Shown here: piece by piece, positions 1 to 6,795 of the stretch
Layout of the letters: every line of letters begins with the position of its first letter
Numbering within the stretch: position 1 is the stretch's first letter
From: CG2-30-46-19 sp034414555
GTDB lineage: Bacteria; Chloroflexota; Dehalococcoidia; GIF9; AB-539-J10
Assembly (NCBI GenBank): GCA_034414555.1
Contig: DAOUMA010000020.1
Location: 1 to 64,000, forward strand
Direction of reading: 5' to 3'
Length of the DNA stretch: 64,000 nt
Translations under genes and position numbers: made by a program
Notes under the pieces: generated by a model
Database searches by the model: none
Told to the model about the DNA's origin: nothing
What the model saw: only the letters and a program-made list of their open reading frames with translations

Positions 1-150
1 TTACAGTGTGCACCCAAAATGGTGGTACGAATAGGAGATTGAGGAAACTCTTAACCGAGAGAAGCATATAATAATAAGCAATAAGCTGAAAAATAATAGG
101 ACTTGCATTACTCTTTCATAGGAGCGGCTTGTTCAGCCGTGGAAGGCATG

Positions 151-182
151 TTATTAAACAAAAGAGATAATTTGTTTAATAA
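151..182. repeat. AT-rich perfect inverted repeat
   Basis: Two 12-base arms (151-162 and 171-182) are exact reverse complements around an 8-base loop. It lies about 70 bases beyond the stop of the toxin gene. No U-run follows on either strand, so a terminator is possible but not shown. Nothing else is recognisable in bases 1-250. Confidence 0.5.
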
Positions 183-250
183 GACGAAAATTTACTAAAC
201 TGGCGTTTAATGAGGAAATTGGTCTGTTTCAAAACAGCCCCTTGGGAAGA

Positions 251-565
251 CTAATCCAGACCCAGAGCAAAGTGGATAGCTGCCTCAACCTCTTTCAATT
301 TCTGAGGACTCAGGCTAGTCAGACGCTCGCGAAGGCAGTCCTTTGGGATAGTGGTAATGGTATCCAGGTTAGCTACGCAATCCCGAGTCATACCATCATC
401 GGTTCCCAAAAGCACTTCGGAGGCTATGTGGCGGATACGGGTAGTAATTGGTGCCACAATAATGAGAGAACGGACGGCATAGGCTTCATCACGGGATAGG
501 AGCACCACTGGACGGCGTCCTGCGGGTGGTTCTAATTCTGCCCACCATATTTCGCCCCGCTTCAT
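251..565 (-). CDS. MazF/PemK-type endoribonuclease toxin
   Basis: A 104-residue protein of the MazF/PemK family, usual length about 105-120. It opens with the family pattern KRGEIWWAELEPP and continues with RPVVLLSRD and VAPITTRIR, the beta-barrel strands of the mRNA-cleaving toxin. The TLSPQKLKEVEAAIHFAL segment is the usual C-terminal helix. Its ATG overlaps the antitoxin stop by four bases (ATGA), so the two are translationally coupled with the antitoxin first. Inferred role: sequence-specific mRNA cleavage when the antitoxin is lost. The reading frame is intact; activity cannot be judged from sequence. Confidence 0.9.
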   Translation of the reverse strand: MKRGEIWWAELEPPAGRRPVVLLSRDEAYAVRSLIIVAPITTRIRHIASEVLLGTDDGMTRDCVANLDTITTIPKDCLRERLTSLSPQKLKEVEAAIHFALGLD

Positions 566-813
566 TCCCAGGGTTCTTTGCCTAGAATATCGGTGGCGGC
601 ATGCCGTGCCGCTTCAATCTCTTCTTTAGTTTCCGGTATCTGCTGGTAGGCACGTATATAGTGTTCACACATTTCTTGGCGGCGACGCAGCAGTGCCTCC
701 GCGGCACGGCGGAAAAACTGGCTGCGGCTTTCTCCGTGGTTTCTTCGCTCCCGTTCCACGAAAGCAAGTACCTCCTCAGGAAGACTGATGGCAATCTTAG
801 CTGTCTTCGGCAT
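562..813 (-). CDS. Ribbon-helix-helix antitoxin partner of the MazF-type toxin
   Basis: About 83 residues from the start chosen here. The N-terminus KTAKIAISLPEEVLAFVERE reads as a ribbon-helix-helix DNA-binding fold, followed by an Arg/Glu-rich helix that would bind the toxin. The frame stays open upstream to an ATG at 849, but a TTGACA/CATACT promoter places the transcript start near 827. That excludes 849 and favours the ATG at 813, with 828 as an almost leaderless alternative. It sits directly before the toxin gene. The six-base dyad over the -10 box suggests the usual autoregulation by antitoxin or antitoxin-toxin complex. Confidence 0.82.
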   Translation of the reverse strand: MPKTAKIAISLPEEVLAFVERERRNHGESRSQFFRRAAEALLRRRQEMCEHYIRAYQQIPETKEEIEAARHAATDILGKEPWE

Positions 814-824
814 GATACGGTTTT

Positions 825-862
825 TCATACCATAGTATGAATCATCCATTCTCGTTTGTCAA
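825..862 (-). promoter_or_regulatory. Promoter and operator-like dyad of the toxin-antitoxin operon
   Basis: On the minus strand TTGACA (862-857), a 17-base spacer and CATACT (839-834) form a sigma70-type promoter. A perfect dyad, TCATAC-CATA-GTATGA (825-840), overlaps the -10 and start point, where an RHH antitoxin would be expected to bind. Confidence 0.6.
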
Positions 863-876
863 ATCACCATCGCTGG

Positions 877-1028
877 ACACTGTTTACTAACCTCACCCCC
901 TTTATCCCCCTCTCCTTCAAAGGAGAGGGGGAAGAGATTTATAGAGAGGGGTGAAACCCCTCTCTTACCTGCACTCCCCCTTACCTTGCTAAGGGAAGGG
1001 GTGAGGGGGATAGGTTGCTAAACAATCT
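877..1028. repeat. MITE-like element, full copy with target duplication
   Basis: A 152-bp non-coding element with imperfect 16-bp terminal inverted repeats (ACACTGTTTACTAACC and the complement of GGTTGCTAAACAATCT). Its interior is C-rich and G-rich self-complementary sequence. The 10-base word CCATCGCTGG is present exactly on both sides (867-876 and 1029-1038), which reads as a target-site duplication. Full-length relatives lie at 12307 and 58259. Confidence 0.8.
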
Positions 1029-1091
1029 CCATCGCTGGGTGATAAAGTGGTGCTTTGTCTGGCCGTGGAAGACCCTGCTTACTGTAAGAAT

Positions 1092-1697
1092 TCAGATTGA
1101 GATATTTAGTATACCAAGCAGGATTAGTCCTCGGATAATCATACTTACCGCTATGGCAGCGAGCAACAGGTTAAATACACTGGAGACAGCCCTGAGCCCA
1201 CCTTTCCCCAGGAAGCTAATAAATTTGTTACCCAGCAGGAAGATCCCCCATGCGATGAGTATATTCAGAATGAAAGAAAGCGAGACGAGATATAACGGGA
1301 ATCGACCTGCGAGCAATAATAAAGTGGTTATCGTGGCGGGACCCGCGGTCAGGGGTGTGCCAATAGGAACAACGGCTACCATTTCTTCCTTGATTGCCTC
1401 TACCATTTTGCCTGTGGTCATGTATTTGATGGAAAACACCAGCAAGATAATTCCACCGGCAATGGCGAAGGAGCCTACGGAAATACCCAGCACATTTAAG
1501 ATAAGCTGACCAAGGAATAGAAAAGCAAAGCCTACTCCAGCAGCGGTTCCGCTAGCGATGTGGATCATCCTGCGTCGCTCATGGCTGGACATGCCTTCGC
1601 TTAAAGACATAACGAAAGGTAAAATCCCCAGAGCATCAATGACTATAAATAAGGGGACGAAAGTCAACATGAAAGATTCTAGCCAACTATTCATCAT
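1092..1697 (-). CDS. MarC-family integral membrane protein
   Basis: A 201-residue hydrophobic protein with about six membrane segments. It matches MarC/UPF0056 proteins in length and pattern: an N-terminal FVPLFIVIDALGILP segment, a central GTPLTAGPATITTLLLL segment and a hydrophobic C-terminus. The family is widespread; its function is not settled, and the old link to multiple antibiotic resistance was not upheld. The gene stands alone between two repeat copies. A TATAAT hexamer (minus strand, 1708-1703) lies only about six bases before the first ATG, so the message may be nearly leaderless. The second codon is also ATG, so the start is uncertain by one codon. Confidence 0.85.
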   Translation of the reverse strand: MMNSWLESFMLTFVPLFIVIDALGILPFVMSLSEGMSSHERRRMIHIASGTAAGVGFAFLFLGQLILNVLGISVGSFAIAGGIILLVFSIKYMTTGKMVEAIKEEMVAVVPIGTPLTAGPATITTLLLLAGRFPLYLVSLSFILNILIAWGIFLLGNKFISFLGKGGLRAVSSVFNLLLAAIAVSMIIRGLILLGILNISI

Positions 1698-1721
1698 ATG
1701 CTATTATACTACTATATATAG

Positions 1722-1800
1722 AGAGTGTTTATTAACCTTACCCCCTTTATTCCCCTCTCCTTCAAAGGAGAGGGGGAAGAGATTTATGGAGAGGGGTTGG
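1722..1800. repeat. Half copy of the MITE-like element (left)
   Basis: Starts with the terminal repeat AGAGTGTTTATTAACC and includes the CTCCTTCAAAGGAGAG hairpin, then stops about 15 bases before the radical SAM gene. It is inverted relative to the half copy at 2812-2878. Confidence 0.75.
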
Positions 1801-1815
1801 AACTGAGGCGTAGAA

Positions 1816-2817
1816 GTGCCTAGAATGGAACCTTCTTATTCCGGGTTATATCGCAGTGGCGAACTTAGACGCAGAGTTGAGGCGTTAGAAACACGACTGG
1901 CGTCGTGTGATATCTGTCCTCGGGAATGCCATGTCAACCGTCTGAAGAATGAGCATGGGTTTTGCCATTCTGGGTATCTGCCGATAGTTCCTGCGGTCTG
2001 TGACCATCATGGCGAGGAGCCAGCTATCTCAGGCACCAGGGGAACTGGGGCTATTTTCTTTGGTAATTGCAATATGAGGTGTGTCTACTGTCAGAATTAT
2101 TACATCAGTCAGAACCCAGAATGCCAGGCTTCCAAGGAAATGGATTTTCATACCTTAGCGGAACATATGATATATCTTCAAGATGAGCTGGGATGTCACA
2201 ACATCAGTTTTATTTCACCCTCTCACTTTGTACCTCAGTTAGTTCGAGCAATCTTAGAGGCAGTGCCTATGGGGCTCAAGGTACCCATAGTTTATAACAC
2301 TAATGCCTATGATTCTGTGGCGTCGCTTCAAGCCCTGGATGGGATTGTGGATATCTATCTACCTGATCTGAGGTATGCCTCTGATACTTGGGCAGCGAAG
2401 TTTTCCCACACCGGTGATTATGTTGCGCGAGCACGCCAGGCCATCCTTGAAATGTATCGGCAAGTAGGGGGTGAGCTAGTATTGGATGATTCGGGGTTGG
2501 CCCAGAGAGGACTAATTATACGACATCTCATTCTCCCTGGCGGCTTAGCCGGTAGTCGTGATTCGCTTACCTGGCTGGTCCGCCATATTTCGCCCAAGGT
2601 TACTGTAAGCATTATGTCTCAATATTACCCAGCACATTTAGCCTCCCGGATACCTGAGCTGTGTCGTAGAATCTCCGTCTCAGAGTATTCCGAGGTTCTC
2701 GAACTGGTTGATGCGTTAGGGTTAGAGAATGGTTGGATTCAAGAGATGGATGCGGCGGAGAACTACCGGCCACATTTCGAGCGAGAGGGACATCCTTTCC
2801 TGACGCAGAAGCTATAA
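1816..2817 (+). CDS. Radical SAM protein of the PflA-like COG1313 type
   Basis: A 333-residue radical SAM protein. The cluster motif is C85-x3-C89-x2-C92 in GNCNMRCVYCQNY. An N-terminal cysteine-rich part (C31, C34, C38, C50) precedes it, as in putative pyruvate-formate-lyase-activating-enzyme-like proteins of the COG1313 group. The N-terminal cysteines may hold a second metal centre. The substrate is unknown; a glycyl-radical activase role is only the historical family name, and no glycyl-radical enzyme lies nearby. The start is GTG 1816 or ATG 1825; neither has a strong ribosome site. The gene sits alone between two inverted repeat halves that end 15 bases upstream and overlap its last codons. 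Confidence 0.82.
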   Translation: MPRMEPSYSGLYRSGELRRRVEALETRLASCDICPRECHVNRLKNEHGFCHSGYLPIVPAVCDHHGEEPAISGTRGTGAIFFGNCNMRCVYCQNYYISQNPECQASKEMDFHTLAEHMIYLQDELGCHNISFISPSHFVPQLVRAILEAVPMGLKVPIVYNTNAYDSVASLQALDGIVDIYLPDLRYASDTWAAKFSHTGDYVARARQAILEMYRQVGGELVLDDSGLAQRGLIIRHLILPGGLAGSRDSLTWLVRHISPKVTVSIMSQYYPAHLASRIPELCRRISVSEYSEVLELVDALGLENGWIQEMDAAENYRPHFEREGHPFLTQKL

Positions 2818-2878
2818 ATCTCTTTCCTTCTCCTTTGAAGGAGAGGGGAATAAAAGGGGTGAGGTTAGTAAGCACTCT
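2812..2878. repeat. Half copy of the MITE-like element (right)
   Basis: Inverted relative to the half copy at 1722-1800. It contains the CTCCTTTGAAGGAGAG hairpin and ends in the terminal repeat GGTTAGTAAGCACTCT. It overlaps the last bases of the radical SAM gene and may act as its 3' hairpin. Confidence 0.75.
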
Positions 2879-2942
2879 CCCTTTTTTGCAATTTGACACT
2901 GGAGAAATTTTGTTGCTATAGTGGTGATAGGTTTTGATTCGT

Positions 2943-3017
2943 GGCCCCGTGGTGTAGCGGTTTTAACATGCCACCCTGTCACGGTGGAGATCAGGGGTTC
3001 GAATCCCCTCGGGGTCG
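2943..3017 (+). tRNA. tRNA-Asp (anticodon GTC)
   Basis: 75 bases. The acceptor stem GGCCCCG pairs with CGGGGTC with one G-U pair. The anticodon arm CCACC-CTGTCAC-GGTGG gives GTC, and the T-arm loop is TTCGAAT. CCA is not encoded. It ends only 12 bases before the mobA start codon. Confidence 0.95.
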
Positions 3018-3029
3018 CTTTTTATTTCA

Positions 3030-3644
3030 GTGGTTACCTCAATAGTCCTTGCTGGTGGAGGTAGTTCCCGGCTGGGAGGCAATAAGGCCCTGCAGATTGT
3101 CGGTGGGAAAAGCTTGCTGCAGCGAGTCATTGAGCGGGTGACGTTGATAAGCGACCAAATTCTGGTGATAGGTTCTCCCCACCAGCGCGGCTTCCCGGCG
3201 GATTCTGGAATAGAATACCGGCAAGATTTGTATCCTGGCAAGGGTCCGCTTGGTGGAATTTATACCGGATTGTTAGCCTCTAAGTCAGTTTACAATCTCG
3301 TAGTTGCCTGTGACCTGCCCTTTTTGAATGTGGAACTGCTACGCTACCTGATCAGGATCTCTCCTGGTTTTGATGCTGTTGTCCCTCGGGTAGGGAAGGT
3401 GCAGCCGCTTCATGCGGTGTATTCCAAGAATTGCCTGGATGCTATGAAGGTGCAGGTGGAACATAACCTGCTGAAAATCAGCCGTTTCCTGGATTCGGTC
3501 AATGTCAGGTATGTAGAAGAGCCGGAATGTCGCCGCATTGACCGCCAGCTACTAAGTTTTTTCAACGTAAATTCCCGGGCAGCCCTGGCCCGAGTTAACA
3601 GGCTGGCGGAGGATATTGGCGTGAAGAATGGGGATAAGCTATAA
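3030..3644 (+). CDS. mobA: Molybdenum cofactor guanylyltransferase MobA
   Basis: A 204-residue cytoplasmic enzyme that transfers GMP from GTP to molybdopterin, giving the guanine dinucleotide form of Mo/W cofactor used by DMSO-reductase-type enzymes such as formate dehydrogenases. The nucleotide-binding signature LAGGGSSRLGGNKA is at residues 7-20, with VACDLPF and a DLYPGKGPLGGI segment further on. The start is GTG 3030 with no clear ribosome site, 12 bases after tRNA-Asp. The gene may therefore be read from the tRNA promoter. It heads a run of cofactor genes on the same strand. Confidence 0.92.
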   Translation: MVTSIVLAGGGSSRLGGNKALQIVGGKSLLQRVIERVTLISDQILVIGSPHQRGFPADSGIEYRQDLYPGKGPLGGIYTGLLASKSVYNLVVACDLPFLNVELLRYLIRISPGFDAVVPRVGKVQPLHAVYSKNCLDAMKVQVEHNLLKISRFLDSVNVRYVEEPECRRIDRQLLSFFNVNSRAALARVNRLAEDIGVKNGDKL

Positions 3645-3675
3645 TCCAAGGCATCTTGCAAGAGCAATTGCACTA

Positions 3676-3778
3676 TGTCATTGAGAGGCAGATGAAGTCA
3701 GCCGACGCAACCTATGGAGGGAATGGGATTGCTTCGCTTCGCTCGCAATGACAATTGGAAAAAGCCTCGCAATGACAA
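3676..3778. repeat. Intergenic repeat of the TCATTGCGAGCGAAGCAATC type
   Basis: Contains degenerate forward and inverted copies of a word of the type TTGCTTCG..CTCGCAATGACA. The same family recurs at 5736, 6636, 9776, 39196, 47110, 52983 and 54598. It is non-coding. Confidence 0.7.
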
Positions 3779-3798
3779 CATGGTAAGGAATTTGTTGC

Positions 3799-5055
3799 AT
3801 GGTCTCTGTTGAGCAGGCATTACGGGAAATCCTTTCCTGCGTTGAGGTTCTTGAACCGGAAAGGAAGCCGATACTGGACTCCTTGGGTCAGGTTTTAGCC
3901 GAGGATGTTTATTCCACCATTGATATCCCTCCGGCGGATAATTCCGCCATGGATGGCTACGCCGTGAGGGCTGAAGATACACGTGGTGCCAGCGAAGTAG
4001 CACCGAGAATCTTGTCTGTTACTGGCGAGGTTGCTGCCGGCTCTATATCTCGTGAGGAAGTCAAGGCAGGAACTGCTATTCGTATCATGACCGGAGCGCC
4101 GTTGCCCGATGGGGCTGATGCCGTGGTGCCGTTTGAGGATACCGATGAAGTTGCCCGGAAATCGTCTCATGGTGACTTATCACAAATCGGCATATTGTGT
4201 GAAGCAAAGGAAGGAATGAATGTTCGTGGGAAGGGAGAGGATATTGCCAACGGTTCATTGGTATTGAAAAAAGGGAGTGTGCTTCGTCCCCCGGAAATAG
4301 GAGTGCTGGCTTCCCTGGGGCATCCTGCCGCCCTGGTTATTCGCCGCCCGGTTGTTTCGGTATTAGCTACTGGTGATGAGCTTGCCGATATTGACCAGCC
4401 CTTGCCCCGGGGCAAGATTTATAACAGCAATACATATACCATCGCTGCTGAAGTCATGCGCTATGGTGGCATTGCCAGAATTCTGGGGATAGGGCGCGAT
4501 TCAATTCAGTCGTTGGAGGGGAAAATCGAGGAGGGACTGGATTCAGACATGCTGATTACCTCCGGTGGTGTATCTAAGGGTGACTATGATGTGGTGAAAG
4601 ATGTTCTGGTAAAGTGTGGCGAGATTAATCTGTGGACGGTATGCATGAAGCCGGGAAAGCCTTCTGCCTTCGGGGTGATTACAAAGGGGGGCAAGAGGGT
4701 TCCTCTCCTGGGCTTGCCGGGGAATCCAGTTAGCTCGATGGTGACCTTTGAGCAACTTGCTCGCCCGGCGATTCTAAAGATGCTGGGCAAAAGCAACTTT
4801 GCCAAACCATCTATCCCGGCGATTATGGAAGACGATATTACAAACACCGATGGGCGACGCATCTTTGACCGGGTGGTTGTTACCAAGCGAAATGATAAGT
4901 ATTACGCCCGGCTTACCGGTGCTCAAGGCTCGGGAATTCTCACTTCAATGGCAAGGGCAAATGGCCTGGCGGTTATCCCCGAGGATACTAGAGAGGTTAG
5001 AAAAGGAGACGTGGTCCAGGTGCAGATGTTGGATTGGGGAGAGGAAGTTTATTAA
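3799..5055 (+). CDS. moeA: Molybdopterin molybdenumtransferase MoeA
   Basis: 418 residues, the normal MoeA length. It inserts molybdate (or tungstate) into adenylylated molybdopterin. Visible signatures are DNSAMDGYAV near residue 47, PDGADAVVPFEDTD, a TGDEL turn, SGGVSKGDYD near residue 256 and GLPGNPVSS near residue 314. The MoeA N-terminal, central MoCF-type and C-terminal beta domains are all complete. It is followed ten bases later by mobB and shares its orientation with mobA and mogA. This is the only moeA here, so Mo and W forms may be made by the same protein or by another copy outside the window. Confidence 0.95.
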   Translation: MVSVEQALREILSCVEVLEPERKPILDSLGQVLAEDVYSTIDIPPADNSAMDGYAVRAEDTRGASEVAPRILSVTGEVAAGSISREEVKAGTAIRIMTGAPLPDGADAVVPFEDTDEVARKSSHGDLSQIGILCEAKEGMNVRGKGEDIANGSLVLKKGSVLRPPEIGVLASLGHPAALVIRRPVVSVLATGDELADIDQPLPRGKIYNSNTYTIAAEVMRYGGIARILGIGRDSIQSLEGKIEEGLDSDMLITSGGVSKGDYDVVKDVLVKCGEINLWTVCMKPGKPSAFGVITKGGKRVPLLGLPGNPVSSMVTFEQLARPAILKMLGKSNFAKPSIPAIMEDDITNTDGRRIFDRVVVTKRNDKYYARLTGAQGSGILTSMARANGLAVIPEDTREVRKGDVVQVQMLDWGEEVY

Positions 5056-5065
5056 CGGAGGGAAG

Positions 5066-5713
5066 ATGTTTCAGGCAGTTTCCATTGTGGGCAAATCAGG
5101 AAGTGGCAAAACAGAGCTCATTGAGCGTCTGATTATAGAGTTTAAAAAACGGGGATACCGAGTTGCCACGGTGAAACATAGCCAGAGGCAAATAGACATT
5201 GATAAGCCGGGGAAGGATAGCTGGAGATTTGCTGAAGCAGGCAGCGAGGCTGTGGTCGCTGTATCGCCTGACAGGCTTTTGTTTACCCGAAGCCTGGAGC
5301 ATGAGCCAAAATTGGAGGAAATTCTACGCCTCGTTGGCTCTGATGTTGACCTTGTGTTAATCGAGGGGTTCAGGAAGGGTAAAGCTCCTAAAATTGAGGT
5401 GCATAGGAAAGAGCTGGGAGAGGAATTGCTATGTCCTGTGACGATGCTCTCCGCTATCGTTACTGACGAGTCACTGGATATTGATGTGCCGCAATTCCCT
5501 CCAGACGATACTCGGGCAATAGCTGATTTTATAGAAAAAGACCTCTTCTCCCAAGGTAAAGGCGATACCACCCTTTTTGTCAATGGCAAGCAGATTTTTA
5601 TAAAGTCGTTCATTAAAGATGTTATCTCCAGGACTTTAATAGCCATGGTCTCGACACTGAAGGGCGTTGGGGAGATTAAAAGCGTCGATATTTCCATAAG
5701 AAAGAGGCCTTGA
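5066..5713 (+). CDS. mobB: Molybdopterin-guanine dinucleotide biosynthesis protein MobB
   Basis: A 215-residue P-loop GTP-binding protein that assists MobA. Walker A is GKSGSGKT at residues 9-16, followed by TVKHS and DVDLVLIEGFRKGKAPKIEV, the MobB signature. A roughly 50-residue C-terminal extension (from DTTLFVNGKQIFI) resembles the extra domain of many archaeal and deep-branching bacterial MobB proteins. The frame is open far upstream inside moeA, but the ATG at 5066 has a good GGAGGG site eight bases before it and fits the family N-terminus exactly. Confidence 0.92.
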   Translation: MFQAVSIVGKSGSGKTELIERLIIEFKKRGYRVATVKHSQRQIDIDKPGKDSWRFAEAGSEAVVAVSPDRLLFTRSLEHEPKLEEILRLVGSDVDLVLIEGFRKGKAPKIEVHRKELGEELLCPVTMLSAIVTDESLDIDVPQFPPDDTRAIADFIEKDLFSQGKGDTTLFVNGKQIFIKSFIKDVISRTLIAMVSTLKGVGEIKSVDISIRKRP

Positions 5714-5735
5714 GGGAATGTCTCATTGGAGCCCT

Positions 5736-5824
5736 TCTGTCATTGTGAGGAGCGTAAGTGACGAAGCAATCTCTAAAGGTGACAAATCTCCCCTCTCCCT
5801 TGAAGGGAGAGGGTTAGGGTGGGG
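5736..5824. repeat. Fused intergenic repeats (TCATTG type plus short MITE-like hairpin)
   Basis: 5736-5775 is a short copy of the TCATTGYGAG repeat family. 5788-5824 is a CTCCCTTGAAGGGAG hairpin resembling the MITE core. Both lie in the gap between mobB and the mogA-like gene. Confidence 0.55.
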
Positions 5825-6321
5825 TGAAGAGCATGTTTACCGTGGGAGTATTAACCGTTAGCGACAAGGGCTGGAGTGGGGAACGCCAGGATATAAGCGG
5901 TAAAGTGGCTCAGGAGATTCTTTCCCGGCGGGATGTCTCCGTTGTGAATTACGACGTCGTCCCCGATGAAAAGGAGCTTATTGTCCAGAAGCTGATTAAA
6001 TGGGCCGATGAGGATAAACTGGATGTAATTGTGACCACCGGAGGCACGGGGTTAACCCGTAGAGATGTCACTCCTGAAGCAACTCTTTCCGTGGTGGATC
6101 GGGTTGTCCCCGGTTTTGCTGAGGCGATGAGGCTGGCGAGCCTTAAGAAGACTCCCATGGCAATGCTGAGCCGGGCAGTGGCGGGAACACGGGGAGAATG
6201 CTTAATCATCAACCTTCCCGGCAGTCCTGAGGCGGTACGTGATTGCCTTGAAGCAATATTACCGGCTCTTTCCCACGCCGTGGAAACGCTTAAAGGCAGG
6301 GAAAGCAAGCTTCACCATTGA
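5824..6321 (+). CDS. MogA/MoaB-family molybdopterin adenylyltransferase
   Basis: A 165-residue MoCF-fold protein that adenylylates molybdopterin before metal insertion by MoeA. Seen: GVLTVSDKG at the N-terminus, VTTGGTGLTRRDVTPEA in the middle and INLPGSPEAV near the C-terminus. These are the substrate-binding loops of MogA and MoaB; the two cannot be separated safely by eye. The start is GTG 5824 or ATG 5833, and upstream sequence is repeat-derived with GGTGGGG rather than a classical ribosome site. It closes the first block of cofactor genes before the riboswitch. Confidence 0.9.
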   Translation: MKSMFTVGVLTVSDKGWSGERQDISGKVAQEILSRRDVSVVNYDVVPDEKELIVQKLIKWADEDKLDVIVTTGGTGLTRRDVTPEATLSVVDRVVPGFAEAMRLASLKKTPMAMLSRAVAGTRGECLIINLPGSPEAVRDCLEAILPALSHAVETLKGRESKLHH

Positions 6322-6323
6322 GG

Positions 6324-6405
6324 TCGTTCAGCAACCTATCCCCCTGCCCTCTTCACTTGCGAAGGAGAGGGGGATTAAGAGGGTGAGGTTAATAATCAAT
6401 CTTAC
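6324..6405. repeat. Shortened MITE-like element
   Basis: Begins near CAGCAACCTATCCCC, has a GCGAAGGAGAGGGGG core and ends with GGTGAGGTTAATAAT. It is about half the full length and lies immediately before the riboswitch promoter. Confidence 0.55.
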
Positions 6406-6407
6406 CA

Positions 6408-6436
6408 TTGACTTGAATTCTAACCCGTAATATAAT
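6408..6436 (+). promoter_or_regulatory. Sigma70-type promoter of the wtp riboswitch transcript
   Basis: TTGACT (6408-6413), a 17-base spacer and a perfect TATAAT (6431-6436). Transcription would start near 6443, just before the riboswitch. Confidence 0.8.
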
Positions 6437-6442
6437 TCAAGC

Positions 6443-6565
6443 TGTCTCTCCGAGTTGCTGTGCCTAAAGAGGAATCCATGGCAGGCAACCGGTAGACGAA
6501 GGTCTCGAGGGTGTGGGTGGAAACACCTGCGCCTCCCGTGCTTGGAAAGGAGGGAATGTGAATTT
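6443..6565 (+). promoter_or_regulatory. Moco/Tuco riboswitch
   Basis: The leader contains the conserved 3' part of the Moco RNA motif: GTGGAAAC followed by CGCCTCCCGTGCTTGGAAAG and GAGGGAATGTG. CTCCGAG and an internal stem lie upstream. It resembles the E. coli moaA leader from memory and sits before a tungstate transporter, where such RNAs are known. By class it senses the Mo or W cofactor; the terminator straight after it suggests control by premature termination. The exact 5' limit is uncertain. Confidence 0.85.
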
Positions 6566-6578
6566 CGGTTATTACTTT

Positions 6579-6614
6579 ACAGCACCTTTGTTTATCAAGG
6601 TGCTGTTTTTGTTT
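6579..6614 (+). terminator. Riboswitch expression-platform terminator
   Basis: A perfect 10-bp stem (6579-6588 with 6597-6606, ACAGCACCTT) with an 8-base loop and then a T-rich tract. It lies 14 bases after the riboswitch core and about 180 bases before the transporter genes. Confidence 0.85.
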
Positions 6615-6635
6615 ATCTTGTTTACTTTTCCCAGG

Positions 6636-6722
6636 AAAGGCTGCGAGACTGCTTCGCTACCCCTTCACTACGTTCAGGGCTTTGGCTCACCGCAATGACA
6701 TGGGAGAAGGGCCCGCAGTGAC
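6636..6722. repeat. Intergenic repeat, TCATTGCGAG family
   Basis: Degenerate copy with GAGACTGCTTCGCTACCCC, ACCGCAATGACA and a second CGCAGTGACA. It separates the terminator from wtpB. Confidence 0.55.
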
Positions 6723-6795
6723 ACGGAAAGAAGGCTCGCCATGGTAAGCGATGTGTTAGGTTTACTCTCAAGAATGTTGTTCAGGAGGGAAGGCG

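Noticed and set aside
2963..3241. A minus-strand frame giving a DPEGIRTPDLH-type protein end
   Set aside because: This is the reverse strand of tRNA-Asp, a well-known source of false protein predictions.
4799..5065. Longer start for the mobB frame inside moeA
   Set aside because: The added residues do not match MobB, while ATG 5066 has a good ribosome site and the family N-terminus.
6455..6721. An 88-codon plus-strand open frame
   Set aside because: It runs through the Moco-type riboswitch and its terminator and into an intergenic repeat; no ribosome site or protein signature.
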